64,000 nt of DNA. Source: Cyanobacteria bacterium SIG30. Its GTDB lineage: Bacteria > Cyanobacteriota > Vampirovibrionia > Gastranaerophilales > Gastranaerophilaceae. Under the pieces are notes generated by a model. It had not been told where the DNA came from, did no database searches, and worked only from the letters and a program-made list of their open reading frames with translations. The stretch is from positions 62,001 to 126,000 of the forward strand of contig SUTW01000001.1 of NCBI GenBank assembly GCA_015152475.1. Direction: 5' to 3'. The position numbers were made by a program, and so were the translations under genes. This document shows, one piece after another, positions 26,403-34,700 of the stretch (position 1 is the stretch's first letter; every line of letters begins with the position of its first letter).

Positions 26403-26690
26403 TTATTCGATAATTGCTAAAACATCTTTAATTGATAAAATTTTGTATTCTTTATCATCAACTTTTACATCAGTTCCAGAATATTTAGCATAAAGAATAA
26501 CATCACCAACTTTAACATCCATTGGTTCTCTTTCCCCATTATCTAAAGTTTTGCCAGCACCAATTGCTTCGACTTTACCTTTTTGTGGTTTTTCCTTTGC
26601 GCTATCTGGAATAAAAATTCCACCTGAAGTTTTTTCAGCATCATCAATAATGCTAATAACGATTCTGTCGCCTAAAGGTTTAATTGCCAT
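26403..26690 (-). CDS. groS: Co-chaperonin GroES
   Basis: A 95-aa lid subunit for GroEL. It begins [20 protein letters not shown], with the mobile loop ([15 protein letters not shown]) and [25 protein letters not shown]. The ATG at 26690 is chosen because GGAGGAT lies just upstream; the longer reading to 26723 would swallow it. No CIRCE inverted repeat is visible upstream, so HrcA control of this operon is not indicated. Confidence 0.96.
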   Translation of the reverse strand: MAIKPLGDRIVISIIDDAEKTSGGIFIPDSAKEKPQKGKVEAIGAGKTLDNGEREPMDVKVGDVILYAKYSGTDVKVDDKEYKILSIKDVLAIIE

Positions 26691-26782
26691 ATCTCTTATC
26701 CTCCTAATTTTTCTCTTTAGCATAATATTACATGAAAAAAATAAAATAATTAAGAAAGTTAATGAAAAATTAAGATTTTAAA

Positions 26783-26813
26783 AAAGTACGTGGCTTTTGT
26801 TAACCACGTACTT
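26783..26813 (-). terminator. Intrinsic terminator of pilin-like gene 2
   Basis: A perfect 11-bp stem AAAGTACGTGG / CCACGTACTTT followed by a T run on the minus strand, 18 bp after the stop. Confidence 0.85.
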
Positions 26814-26830
26814 TGATTTATAAATATTGT

Positions 26831-27607
26831 TTAATATGTCATCTGCCAGCCTTCTTCAATTATACGAGCCGCGCAAGCTTGACCTCGATAATCTGCCCCG
26901 TCAGTTCTGCAACCAAAGGCTTTATTTGTCCCGCTCCAATGATATGTTTCTCTTGAAAGACCACCATAAATAAGAAAATCATTTCCGCCAACAGGATATA
27001 AATTGCCGTTTTGAGCTATCATAAGTTGAAAAATATCACGCCCAATAGTATTTGGACCTTGTTCTCCATTTACATCAAGAAAGACTTGTCCCAATTGTTG
27101 ATAAATTTTTCCGCCCTTAGCTTTAATTTCATCAGCAGTTATTGAACTTTCCATTGGTCTATAAACATACAAACTAATTGTTGAACCATCTGCAAAATGG
27201 AAATATGGCATATTATATGTTTCATTTTCCCAAGGTTTCCCGTTAAGTCCCTTGATATTTCTTTCTTTTATTTTGTCACTCGTTGCTTGTGCTTCAAGAA
27301 CTTTAAAATGCTTTGAAAATTCTTGTGTAAATTCGGAAGTGTCAGCAGAATTAACTTCATCTGGTGCTTTTCGCCATAATGTCGTATCTGCAAGATTTGT
27401 AACCCCTTCATTTGCCATAATGGTTCTAAAACCATTATTTAAAGTTGTTATTGATTTTTTAAGCTGAGTTACATATTGTTGTTTTTGATAATTTGTAATT
27501 AATGTTGGAATAGTAAGTGCTGCAACAACACCAATAATAGCAAGTGTGATAAGCACTTCGGCAAGAGTGAAAGCTTTTAAACTTCTAGATGCCCCCCCCC
27601 CCGACAC
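26831..27607 (-). CDS. Type IV pilin-like protein 2, 11-G tract (normal start out of frame)
   Basis: A prepilin-like protein with the same leader and helix as gene 1 (GGGASRSLKAFTLAEVLITL). Its C-terminal domain of about 210 residues is different, ending in CAARIIEEGWQMTY. The conserved start codon, by comparison with gene 1, is the ATG at 27626, but the G tract (27592-27602) has eleven bases, so that frame stops at TAG two codons later. The longest open reading begins at a GTG at 27607 (MSGGGASRSL...), which is in frame but lies about 30 nt from the ribosome site, so initiation there should be poor. The gene is read here as switched off or very low. It would encode 264 aa with ten G. Confidence 0.8.
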   Translation of the reverse strand: MSGGGASRSLKAFTLAEVLITLAIIGVVAALTIPTLITNYQKQQYVTQLKKSITTLNNGFRTIMANEGVTNLADTTLWRKAPDEVNSADTSEFTQEFSKHFKVLEAQATSDKIKERNIKGLNGKPWENETYNMPYFHFADGSTISLYVYRPMESSITADEIKAKGGKIYQQLGQVFLDVNGEQGPNTIGRDIFQLMIAQNGNLYPVGGNDFLIYGGLSRETYHWSGTNKAFGCRTDGADYRGQACAARIIEEGWQMTY

Positions 27608-27708
27608 ATAAATTAAATCTATTCATAATTTTTAAAATCCTTTCTTAATTTCCGTATTTAAACATTCCACATCTTTATTATAACATTTTTTCAAGATGTT
27701 TCAAGAGT
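27507..27708 (-). repeat. Pilin promoter-leader cassette, copy 2 (11-G tract)
   Basis: Near-identical to copies at 2827-3033 and 28429-28637, from the promoter to the end of the transmembrane helix code. The tract of 11 G (27592-27602) differs by one base from the in-frame copy. Confidence 0.85.
27677..27704 (-). promoter_or_regulatory. Promoter of pilin-like gene 2
   Basis: TTGAAA (27699-27704) and TATAAT (27677-27682) with a 16-bp spacer, conserved with the two other pilin cassettes. Confidence 0.75.
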
Positions 27709-27723
27709 AATTAAACAAAATTA

Positions 27724-27749
27724 AAGCCCCAATTGGTTTTTGGAGCTTA
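27724..27749 (-). terminator. Terminator of pilin-like gene 3
   Basis: An AAGCTCC / GGGGCTT stem (one wobble pair) with a T-rich run on the minus strand, 13 bp after the gene 3 stop and just upstream of the gene 2 promoter. Confidence 0.65.
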
Positions 27750-27761
27750 AAAACTTCTTCA

Positions 27762-28548
27762 TTACCAAGGATAATGCTCAGGATTACCACCTAAGTCAAC
27801 AAATTGTTCTTTTGTTGGAATTTTCCAATTATTATTCATAATAGCTCGTGCACAAAATGTTCCCCAGCTTTTTGTGTTACAATAACCAGAGTTACCTTCT
27901 CTTGCAAAATTATTTGCTTGTTTTGAGCTCCCAACTGGTCTGACACTGCCATCTGGTAAGCCTTTTTTGATTAATTGATATCTAAAATAAAAAATATCCT
28001 TCCCCACAATATTTGGTTTTTTATGCCCATTTATATCAAATAAAATTGCAGCATATCTGTCTTGAGGATAATCATCTTCGTTACCGATTTGAACACTAAG
28101 CAAAGTGCCATCAGATAAATAAAATCGTGAAGAATAAGGATCTCTAAAACTAAAAGTGCTTGAAGGTGTATTATTCAAACAAACACTGTCGTAAGAGCAA
28201 TCATCCGTTGTAGATATACCACAATTCTTAGCAATTCTAAGATAAGGTGCCATGTATTTATCAACAAAATCTTGAGCATGTTCTCTAGTAAAAGGAGGGT
28301 TTGCTATATCCCAGCCAACCATAGAACCATGGTCTTTAAAAGCCATTTGTGCCGCAGCATTTAAAATAGAAAATGTCTTTTTTAATCTTGTTTCAATTTC
28401 TTGATTTCTGTAATTCGTTATAACTGATGGAATTGTAAGTGCCGCAACAACACCAATGATTGCTAACGTGATAAGTACTTCGGCAAGAGTAAAGGCTTTT
28501 AAACTTCTAGATGCCCCCCCCCCCGTGATTAAAATTAAATCTATTCAT
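27762..28548 (-). CDS. Type IV pilin-like protein 3, frameshifted at an 11-G tract (OFF)
   Basis: The reading frame from the conserved ATG (28548, ribosome site AGAAAGGA upstream) runs MNRFNFNH into a tract of eleven G (28514-28524) and then stops at TAG. With ten G it would read GGGASRSLKAFTLAEVLITL and continue for 261 aa. The body is otherwise intact and closely related to gene 1 (GWDIANPP, YMAPYLRIAKNCGIST, ending EHYPW). The intact frame downstream has no normal start before the ATG at 28346, which would give a protein lacking leader and helix. No inactivating change other than the tract is seen, which fits a reversible switch better than decay. Sequencing error in the homopolymer is the alternative. 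Confidence 0.8.
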
Positions 28549-28637
28549 AATTTAAAAATCCTTTCTTAATTTCCGTATTTAAAAAAAATAATCCTACGTT
28601 TTTATTATAACATTTTTTATAGATGTTTCAAGGGGTT
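28429..28637 (-). repeat. Pilin promoter-leader cassette, copy 3 (11-G tract)
   Basis: The third copy of the cassette. It differs from the others mainly just before the tract, where codons for FNH replace LCV. The copy begins within 5 bp of the mnmE stop codon. Confidence 0.85.
28604..28631 (-). promoter_or_regulatory. Promoter of pilin-like gene 3
   Basis: TTGAAA (28626-28631) and TATAAT (28604-28609), 16-bp spacer, only 10 bp beyond the mnmE stop. No terminator lies between, so read-through from mnmE is possible. Confidence 0.75.
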
Positions 28638-28641
28638 ATAG

Positions 28642-29955
28642 TTATTTACCTATACAGAAATTTTCAAAAATATCGTCTAAAATATTATCTGTTAACACTT
28701 CGCCAGTTATTTCATCTAATGCAAGAAGCGATGCCTTAATATCAATTGAAATCAAATCTTGTAATTCCATTGTTTCAACTGCACTAAGCGCAATTTCTAA
28801 TGATTTTTTTGCATCTTTTAAGCAGGCTTGTTGTCTTTGATTTGTCGAAAATTCTGTTTCAAAATCGCCAAAACCCATAATTTCATTATAAATTTTTTCT
28901 TTTAATTCTTTTAAGTTATAGCCTGTTTTTGAACTAATATTTATATCACAATGATTTTTGCATTCTTTAATATCAGCTTTTGTTGCAACAATAATTTTTT
29001 TCTTTGCAAGTTCAAACATTTTCAAATCATCTTCAGTTAATTCTTTTGAACCGTCAAATAAACATAAAACTAAATCTGCTTCACTTGCATATTTTTTAGC
29101 ATTATCTATACCAATTTTTTCAACTTTATCATCACTTTCTCTAAAACCAGCAGTATCAATTAAAGTTGCAGAAATGCCATTTATATCAAGTGTTTCTGTT
29201 ATTGCATCACGTGTTGTGCCTTCGATATCTGTTACAATTGCTCTTTCTATATTCAAAAGTGCATTAAAAAGAGATGACTTTCCAACATTAACATTGCCTA
29301 CAACTGCAATTTTTATTCCTTCTCTTAAAATATTATGAGCATAAGCAGATTTTAGAATTTCTTCGATTTTTGTTTTTGCACTTTGAAGAACATTTTTTAT
29401 TTCATCATATTCAACTTCTGCAACATCTTCCGGAAAATCAAGTGAAGCAATAATTTTTGCATAAATATTCTTAATTTCATCTTTAATTTGAGCAATTTTA
29501 GATGTTAAAACTCCAGACAAGTTTTGGGCTGACGAAACTGCAAATTTCGATGTTTTGCTATGTATTAAATCCAAAATGGCTTCCGCTTGTGTCATATCAA
29601 TTTTATGATTTAAAAAAGCACGTTTTGAAAATTCGCCCCTTTCAGCCATTTTTGCACCATTATCAATTAAGAAACCCAAAATTTCTTTTAAAATAATTGG
29701 AGAACCATGTGTTTGAATTTCAATAACATCTTCGCCCGTAAAACTATTTGGAGCGCAAAAAGCCAAAACTAAAACTTCGTCGATTTTGGCACCATTATTC
29801 ACAATCCAACCATAATTTATACCTTTTTTGATTATTTTTGAAAAAATCTTTTGTGCAATTTCCCATGACTTATCACCGCTAAGCCTTATAACCCCCACAG
29901 ATGAAACTGCCAGAGGAGTTGTAATCGCACAAATTGTATCAAAATAATTTTCCAT
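28642..29955 (-). CDS. mnmE: tRNA modification GTPase MnmE
   Basis: With MnmG, MnmE modifies wobble uridine 34 of several tRNAs. The 437-aa protein has the tetrahydrofolate-binding N-domain (MENYFDTICAITTPLAVSSVG, FTGEDVIEIQTHG), a G domain with GNVNVGKSS, the DTAGFRE switch region and VATKAD, and the C-terminal catalytic FCIGK (C-x-GK motif). Complete and typical. Its start lies six bases after an extended -10 with no ribosome site, suggesting a leaderless message. It is divergent from yidC. Confidence 0.95.
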   Translation of the reverse strand: MENYFDTICAITTPLAVSSVGVIRLSGDKSWEIAQKIFSKIIKKGINYGWIVNNGAKIDEVLVLAFCAPNSFTGEDVIEIQTHGSPIILKEILGFLIDNGAKMAERGEFSKRAFLNHKIDMTQAEAILDLIHSKTSKFAVSSAQNLSGVLTSKIAQIKDEIKNIYAKIIASLDFPEDVAEVEYDEIKNVLQSAKTKIEEILKSAYAHNILREGIKIAVVGNVNVGKSSLFNALLNIERAIVTDIEGTTRDAITETLDINGISATLIDTAGFRESDDKVEKIGIDNAKKYASEADLVLCLFDGSKELTEDDLKMFELAKKKIIVATKADIKECKNHCDINISSKTGYNLKELKEKIYNEIMGFGDFETEFSTNQRQQACLKDAKKSLEIALSAVETMELQDLISIDIKASLLALDEITGEVLTDNILDDIFENFCIGK

Positions 29956-29961
29956 ATTTTT

Positions 29962-29970
29962 ATTTTAACA
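29962..29970 (-). promoter_or_regulatory. Extended -10 of mnmE, leaderless layout
   Basis: TGTTAAAAT on the minus strand ends exactly six bases before the ATG. The identical nine bases with the same spacing precede obgE. Confidence 0.55.
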
Positions 29971-30017
29971 TGTTTAAGTTATTATTTAAATATTATTTTA
30001 ATAAGAGGAAGAGAACA

Positions 30018-31088
30018 ATGGATTTTAATACATTAACAATACAAGCATTACAATTTATAGCCAACTTTGTTGGTAACTGGGGTATTGCAATTATAATTTT
30101 CACAATAATTATAAGATTAATTTTATGGCCATTTAACGCATCTCAACAACGTTCAATGAAAAAAATGCAACAATTACAACCAAAATTAAAAGCTATTCAG
30201 GATAGATACAAATCTAACCCAGAGATGATGCAACAAAAAATGATGGAATTCTATAAAAACAATAAATTTAATCCTATGGCTGGATGCTTACCATTATTGT
30301 TACAACTCCCAATTTTTATTATGCTATATAGCGCTTTGATGAGCCCACAATTTATAGCTCTTGCGGGCAACGCAGACTTTTTATTTATTCCAAGATTAGA
30401 CGCGACAATCAAAGGAAATGCAGGAGTTTCATTTGATGGCTCATTTGGAGTTGATAAATATTCAAAATTCATGACAGACAAAACTGCAAAAGTTTATTTT
30501 AAAAATGGCGAAGTTGAAGAAAAAGTTAAAATTACCCAACCAATGAAAGCAATTACTGTTCAAGGAGATATTATCCCTGGCGAAAATATTGATTTTAAAT
30601 TTTCACTTGATAACCTAAATTTAAAATTTTCACAACTTGACGCAATAGAAAAAGCTGAAATAAATGTTATGAACGGTTCAACAAAAGAAACAGAAGTGTT
30701 AACTTTTACACGTATGGGAAATATTTTAGCTTCAAATATACCAACTGTTAAAGTTGAAAACACATATCATTTTGATGTAATCGTTCTTGTTGGATTATTC
30801 GTTTTGACAATGTGGTTATCAACAAAAGTTATGACTGCAATGAATAAAACTGCAAACCAAGATCCAACACAAGAAGCATTAAACAAATCTATGGGAACAA
30901 TGATGCCGGTTATGGTTGGTGCAACATTTATATTTATTCCAATTCCTGCTGGCGTTTTGTTGTATTTAATAACAAGTAATATTTTCCAAATTGCACAAAC
31001 CGTAATTATCAATAAACAAATGGAAATTGAAGAACAAAACGGAAAAACCATTGACGCAAAAGTCGTTGATGTAAAAGATGTAAAATAA
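30018..31088 (+). CDS. yidC: Membrane protein insertase YidC/Oxa1 with an internal loop domain
   Basis: Inserts and folds inner-membrane proteins with or without SecYEG. The 356-aa protein has a first membrane segment at about 18-38 (GIAIIIFTIIIRLILWPF), a coiled cytosolic hairpin (KKMQQLQPKLKAIQDRYK), a second segment at about 80-105, and two or three more near 250-330. It lacks the large N-terminal periplasmic domain of proteobacterial YidC. Instead about 140 residues, beta-rich and charged, sit between the second and third segments. The start ATG at 30018 follows AAGAGGAAGAG; a longer frame from 29934 is ignored. It lies divergent to mnmE rather than in the usual rpmH-rnpA-yidC-mnmE order. 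Confidence 0.93.
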   Translation: MDFNTLTIQALQFIANFVGNWGIAIIIFTIIIRLILWPFNASQQRSMKKMQQLQPKLKAIQDRYKSNPEMMQQKMMEFYKNNKFNPMAGCLPLLLQLPIFIMLYSALMSPQFIALAGNADFLFIPRLDATIKGNAGVSFDGSFGVDKYSKFMTDKTAKVYFKNGEVEEKVKITQPMKAITVQGDIIPGENIDFKFSLDNLNLKFSQLDAIEKAEINVMNGSTKETEVLTFTRMGNILASNIPTVKVENTYHFDVIVLVGLFVLTMWLSTKVMTAMNKTANQDPTQEALNKSMGTMMPVMVGATFIFIPIPAGVLLYLITSNIFQIAQTVIINKQMEIEEQNGKTIDAKVVDVKDVK

Positions 31089-31107
31089 AATTTAAATTAA
31101 TAATTTT

Positions 31108-31130
31108 AACCCCCGAAAATTTCGGGGGTT
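31108..31130. terminator. Bidirectional terminator between yidC and the 31135 gene
   Basis: A GC-rich stem AACCCCCG / CGGGGGTT with T runs on both strands, between two converging genes. Confidence 0.85.
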
Positions 31131-31134
31131 TATT

Positions 31135-31698
31135 TTATAAACTTAATTCAACATCTTCATTAAAAATTATATAAAGCATATCTTTTGGCCCAACTGACAT
31201 ATGTTGCCCTTGTTCATATTCGCCAGAAGGAACATATTGAAGAACACCTTTTATACCGCCAAACCAACCAATTGGTTTTTGACTGTGGATTGTATAATTA
31301 TAAGAAGCAGGCGGTGTTAAATCTCCGCCTATAACATTTTGCCCTTTATATTGCACAACTGCATTTACTTCCTGAATAGTTCTATCGGGGAAAACCATTG
31401 AGTCTATAACAAAACTCAAAGCGCCATTTACACCTTTAATTGGCATTTTTAAGAAATTTATATGTCCTTTAAATACTGTGTTTTTAGGAATTGCATTAAT
31501 TTCGCCAACCCACATATCAGACTGATTAACAAAACTTACATAATCACCTTCTTGATTTATCAATGTAGATATAACCTTATTTGGATAAACCTGTATAATG
31601 CTACCACTAGGTATAATAACATCTTGCGCAGATGCTTTAATATCAAATATAAATGTGATTATTAAAATTAAAAAAATATATTTGAATAATCTCTTCAT
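31135..31698 (-). CDS. Uncharacterised exported protein, 187 aa
   Basis: A Sec signal peptide (MKRLFKYIFLILIITFIFDI...SAQ) is followed by a beta-rich domain starting VIIPSGSIIQVYPNKVIST. The pattern of a short beta domain with 'IPxGSxIxV' and 'GDYVSFVNQSDMWV' recalls periplasmic beta-barrel or sandwich domains with a VirB10/TrbI flavour, but I cannot place it in a family. It is divergent from the AsmA-like gene with 39 bp between starts, so the two may be co-regulated envelope genes. No function assigned. Confidence 0.65.
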   Translation of the reverse strand: MKRLFKYIFLILIITFIFDIKASAQDVIIPSGSIIQVYPNKVISTLINQEGDYVSFVNQSDMWVGEINAIPKNTVFKGHINFLKMPIKGVNGALSFVIDSMVFPDRTIQEVNAVVQYKGQNVIGGDLTPPASYNYTIHSQKPIGWFGGIKGVLQYVPSGEYEQGQHMSVGPKDMLYIIFNEDVELSL

Positions 31699-31725
31699 AA
31701 ACTGTACTTTTACCCTTTTATAAAA

Positions 31726-31731
31726 TATAAT
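31726..31731 (+). promoter_or_regulatory. -10 box of the AsmA-like gene, leaderless layout
   Basis: A perfect TATAAT ends six bases before the ATG at 31738, and those six bases are themselves a second TATAAT. No ribosome site. Confidence 0.5.
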
Positions 31732-31737
31732 TATAAT

Positions 31738-34700
31738 ATGAATTTTGTCAAAAAAAGCAAAAATATAATTTTTACTGCATTTGCCGTAGTTTTTGTTTTA
31801 TACGGAATTTTTTTAAGTATAGGACACATATGTTCAAAATTTATTGATACAAAAGAAATAGAAAACTATATAAATAAACAAACGGATTTAGTTTTTGAAC
31901 TAAAAGATATCAGATTATATTCAACAAAAGACATAGGTTTTGAAGTTTCTATCGAAAACTTATCAATTGCAACACCAGATAAAACAAAGAAAATTTTAGA
32001 CATTGAAAAAGGTGCATTAAAAATTAAATTTTTACCTTTAATTTTTAAACAAATTCATCTTAAAAAAATTAGCGCAGGTTCAATTAAGGCAAATATCATA
32101 AGAGATAAAAACGGTGTTTTTGAAATTGAAAAATATTTAAATAAAAATATAAGCGCTGATTTTGAAGTTTTATTTAAAAAAGCAAATTTAGATATCAAAA
32201 ATTATGAAATAAAATTTGAAGACAATTTATATTCTCTAAACAATAAAATACAAGGCAAAAACCTCTTAGGATTAGAATTATCAGATAAAAATATTAATTT
32301 AAAAACACAAGGTGAAATATGTCTTGCAAATAATAAAAGTAATTTTTATATAGATATAAACACGAAAATTCCTGTTGAAAAATCCATAGATAAAGATTTT
32401 TTATTTGATATTAAATTGCATAATTTTAATTTAAAAACAATTGAACCATACTTAAAACCATATAATATTCAAAAAGCGCAAGGTATTTTTAATGTTGATA
32501 TTTCGACATTAAAAAATCAAAATAAAAATGAAATTTTATTTGCTTCAAGAATCCAAAACCTGCACTTAAATAATGGCAAATCTGATATTCAAAATAAAAA
32601 TACTATGGTGGTTAAAAGTAATATATTTTTTGAAAAGGATATTTTGAATTTCAGGAATCTTGCTATTTTATCAAACAAAATAAATCTTACAGGAGAAGGC
32701 AATGTAAAAAATTATCTTTCAAAAAATCCTCTTTTTGATATGAGTTTTAATATAAAAGATTCACAATTATATGATTTAATCGCTCTTGTACCAGATGAAA
32801 TTCCAACAAAAGAAGATTCCATAAGGAAACTAAAATTATATAATGCTCATTCAATAATGAATGGCAACGTAAGCGTTAAAGGGGACTCTTTAAAACCAAT
32901 GATTAACGGAAGAATTGATTTTAAAGAAATATGGGTTTTAAAGGAAAACAAAAATATTCCAGTCGCAGATGGTTTTGCCAATTTAAACGGTGATTATGTT
33001 TCAATTGATATAACTGCATATGCCGCAAAAAACCAATGGGTAAAAATTGTAGGTGATGCCGAATTTTATGGCAGAATGAGCGGGAAATTCAGAATAACTT
33101 CAGCAGATGAAGTTAATCTTGAAGTTGCACATACAATTTTAATACCAGTCAGAGATGTTGTTGGCTTTGTGCTTGGACCTTTGCCAATAATGAAAATAAA
33201 AGGTATAGGTTCAATTGATATTTTAACAGAAGGCACAACTAATGACGCCTTAATTGAAGGATGGTTCAAATTTAAAAATACTGAAGCAACAATTGAAGGA
33301 CTTGGTGACAACTGGCTTAAAAAAGCAAGTGGATTATTGCTTTTTGAAAAAGAAGATATGATTTTTGATAATTGGCAAGCCTTAATTGAAAATAATCCAA
33401 TCACAATTAGTGGTAAGGCAGATGTCAAAGGCAACGTAGATTTAGATTTTGTGATTAAAAAAGGAAATTTCAGCGAGCTTGTAAAAATTGCATCTAAAAC
33501 AGATTTTGCACAATTAATAGATAAAAAATTGTTACCTAAAAAAGCATCAGGAAAAGCAGATTTTACATTAAAACTAAAAGGGCAATTAAAAGAATTTGAC
33601 AAAGACGCAATTTTTACACATTTAAAACCATACGGATTTTTAAATTTTTATAATTGTGCATTAAATATAGAAAATGCATTTATAAACAAATTAAATGGCG
33701 AAGTTAAATTCGGAGAAAAGTATTCAACAAATTTAGAAGGCAATTTAGGTTACACACCATTTTCAATTAAAGCATTATTAACGCCAAAAAATAAAGAAAT
33801 ATTAAAAGCAAACATAAATATCGCATCAAATAAAATTTCAAGTAACGATATTTTCAAACTTGTTTTTGATAAAAAAATCGCAAATAAACTAATAAATAAA
33901 ATTCACTTTGGACTTTCCTCTTATATTGATATAACTGGCGAAATTCCATATGATTTAACTAAATTTGATTTAAATAAATTTAATTTGAATGGAGAAATCA
34001 AAGGTATTCAAAACAAACAAAACAATTTAAAATTAACATCTGGAAAAATTCTATTAAAAGGTAAAAATGCAATTTTTGAAAACTTAAATATTAATTTCCA
34101 AAATTCAAATATCAAACTTAATGGCCCTGTGACAATTCTTTCTAAAAAAATAAAACCAAATTTAAAAATACAATTAAACAATTTTGAATTATATTCGCTT
34201 ATTGATATTATAAAAATCATAGAAAATAAAACCATAAACAATGTTATAGCTGATTTTTCCAATATTAAAGGCTATTTTAAAGGTATAGTAGATATTAATG
34301 GAGACAATTTCAAAGGAAAAATTGAACCATATAAAATAAGTTTATATTCTAATTCCAAAAACGCAAATTGCACATTAGAAAGCGGACATTTTGAATTTAA
34401 TAATGAAACACTTAAACTAAAAGCATTTAATTTTAATTTAGACAAAATACCATTTTATGCTGATGCAATAATAACAAATTTTGCAACAAAAAAACCATAT
34501 TTTAATGCAAAATTCTCTACGCTAATAGACGAAAAAGGGATAGATAAGTTCATAAACCCTATGCTTGATTTTCCAATAAGAGCGCAAGGCGAAATATCAT
34601 TAAATGGAAAAATTTCAGGCCACACAGATAAATACAATACAAATGCCACAATGATATTAAATCCAAATTCAGATATATTCTATATGGGAGCAAATTTTGG

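Noticed and set aside
26690-26780. CIRCE element upstream of groES
   Set aside because: No TTAGCACTC/GAGTGCTAA inverted repeat is visible here or before dnaK.
33066-33602. 178-aa minus-strand ORF inside the AsmA-like gene
   Set aside because: Antisense shadow. No promoter or ribosome site, and hydrophobic shadow composition.
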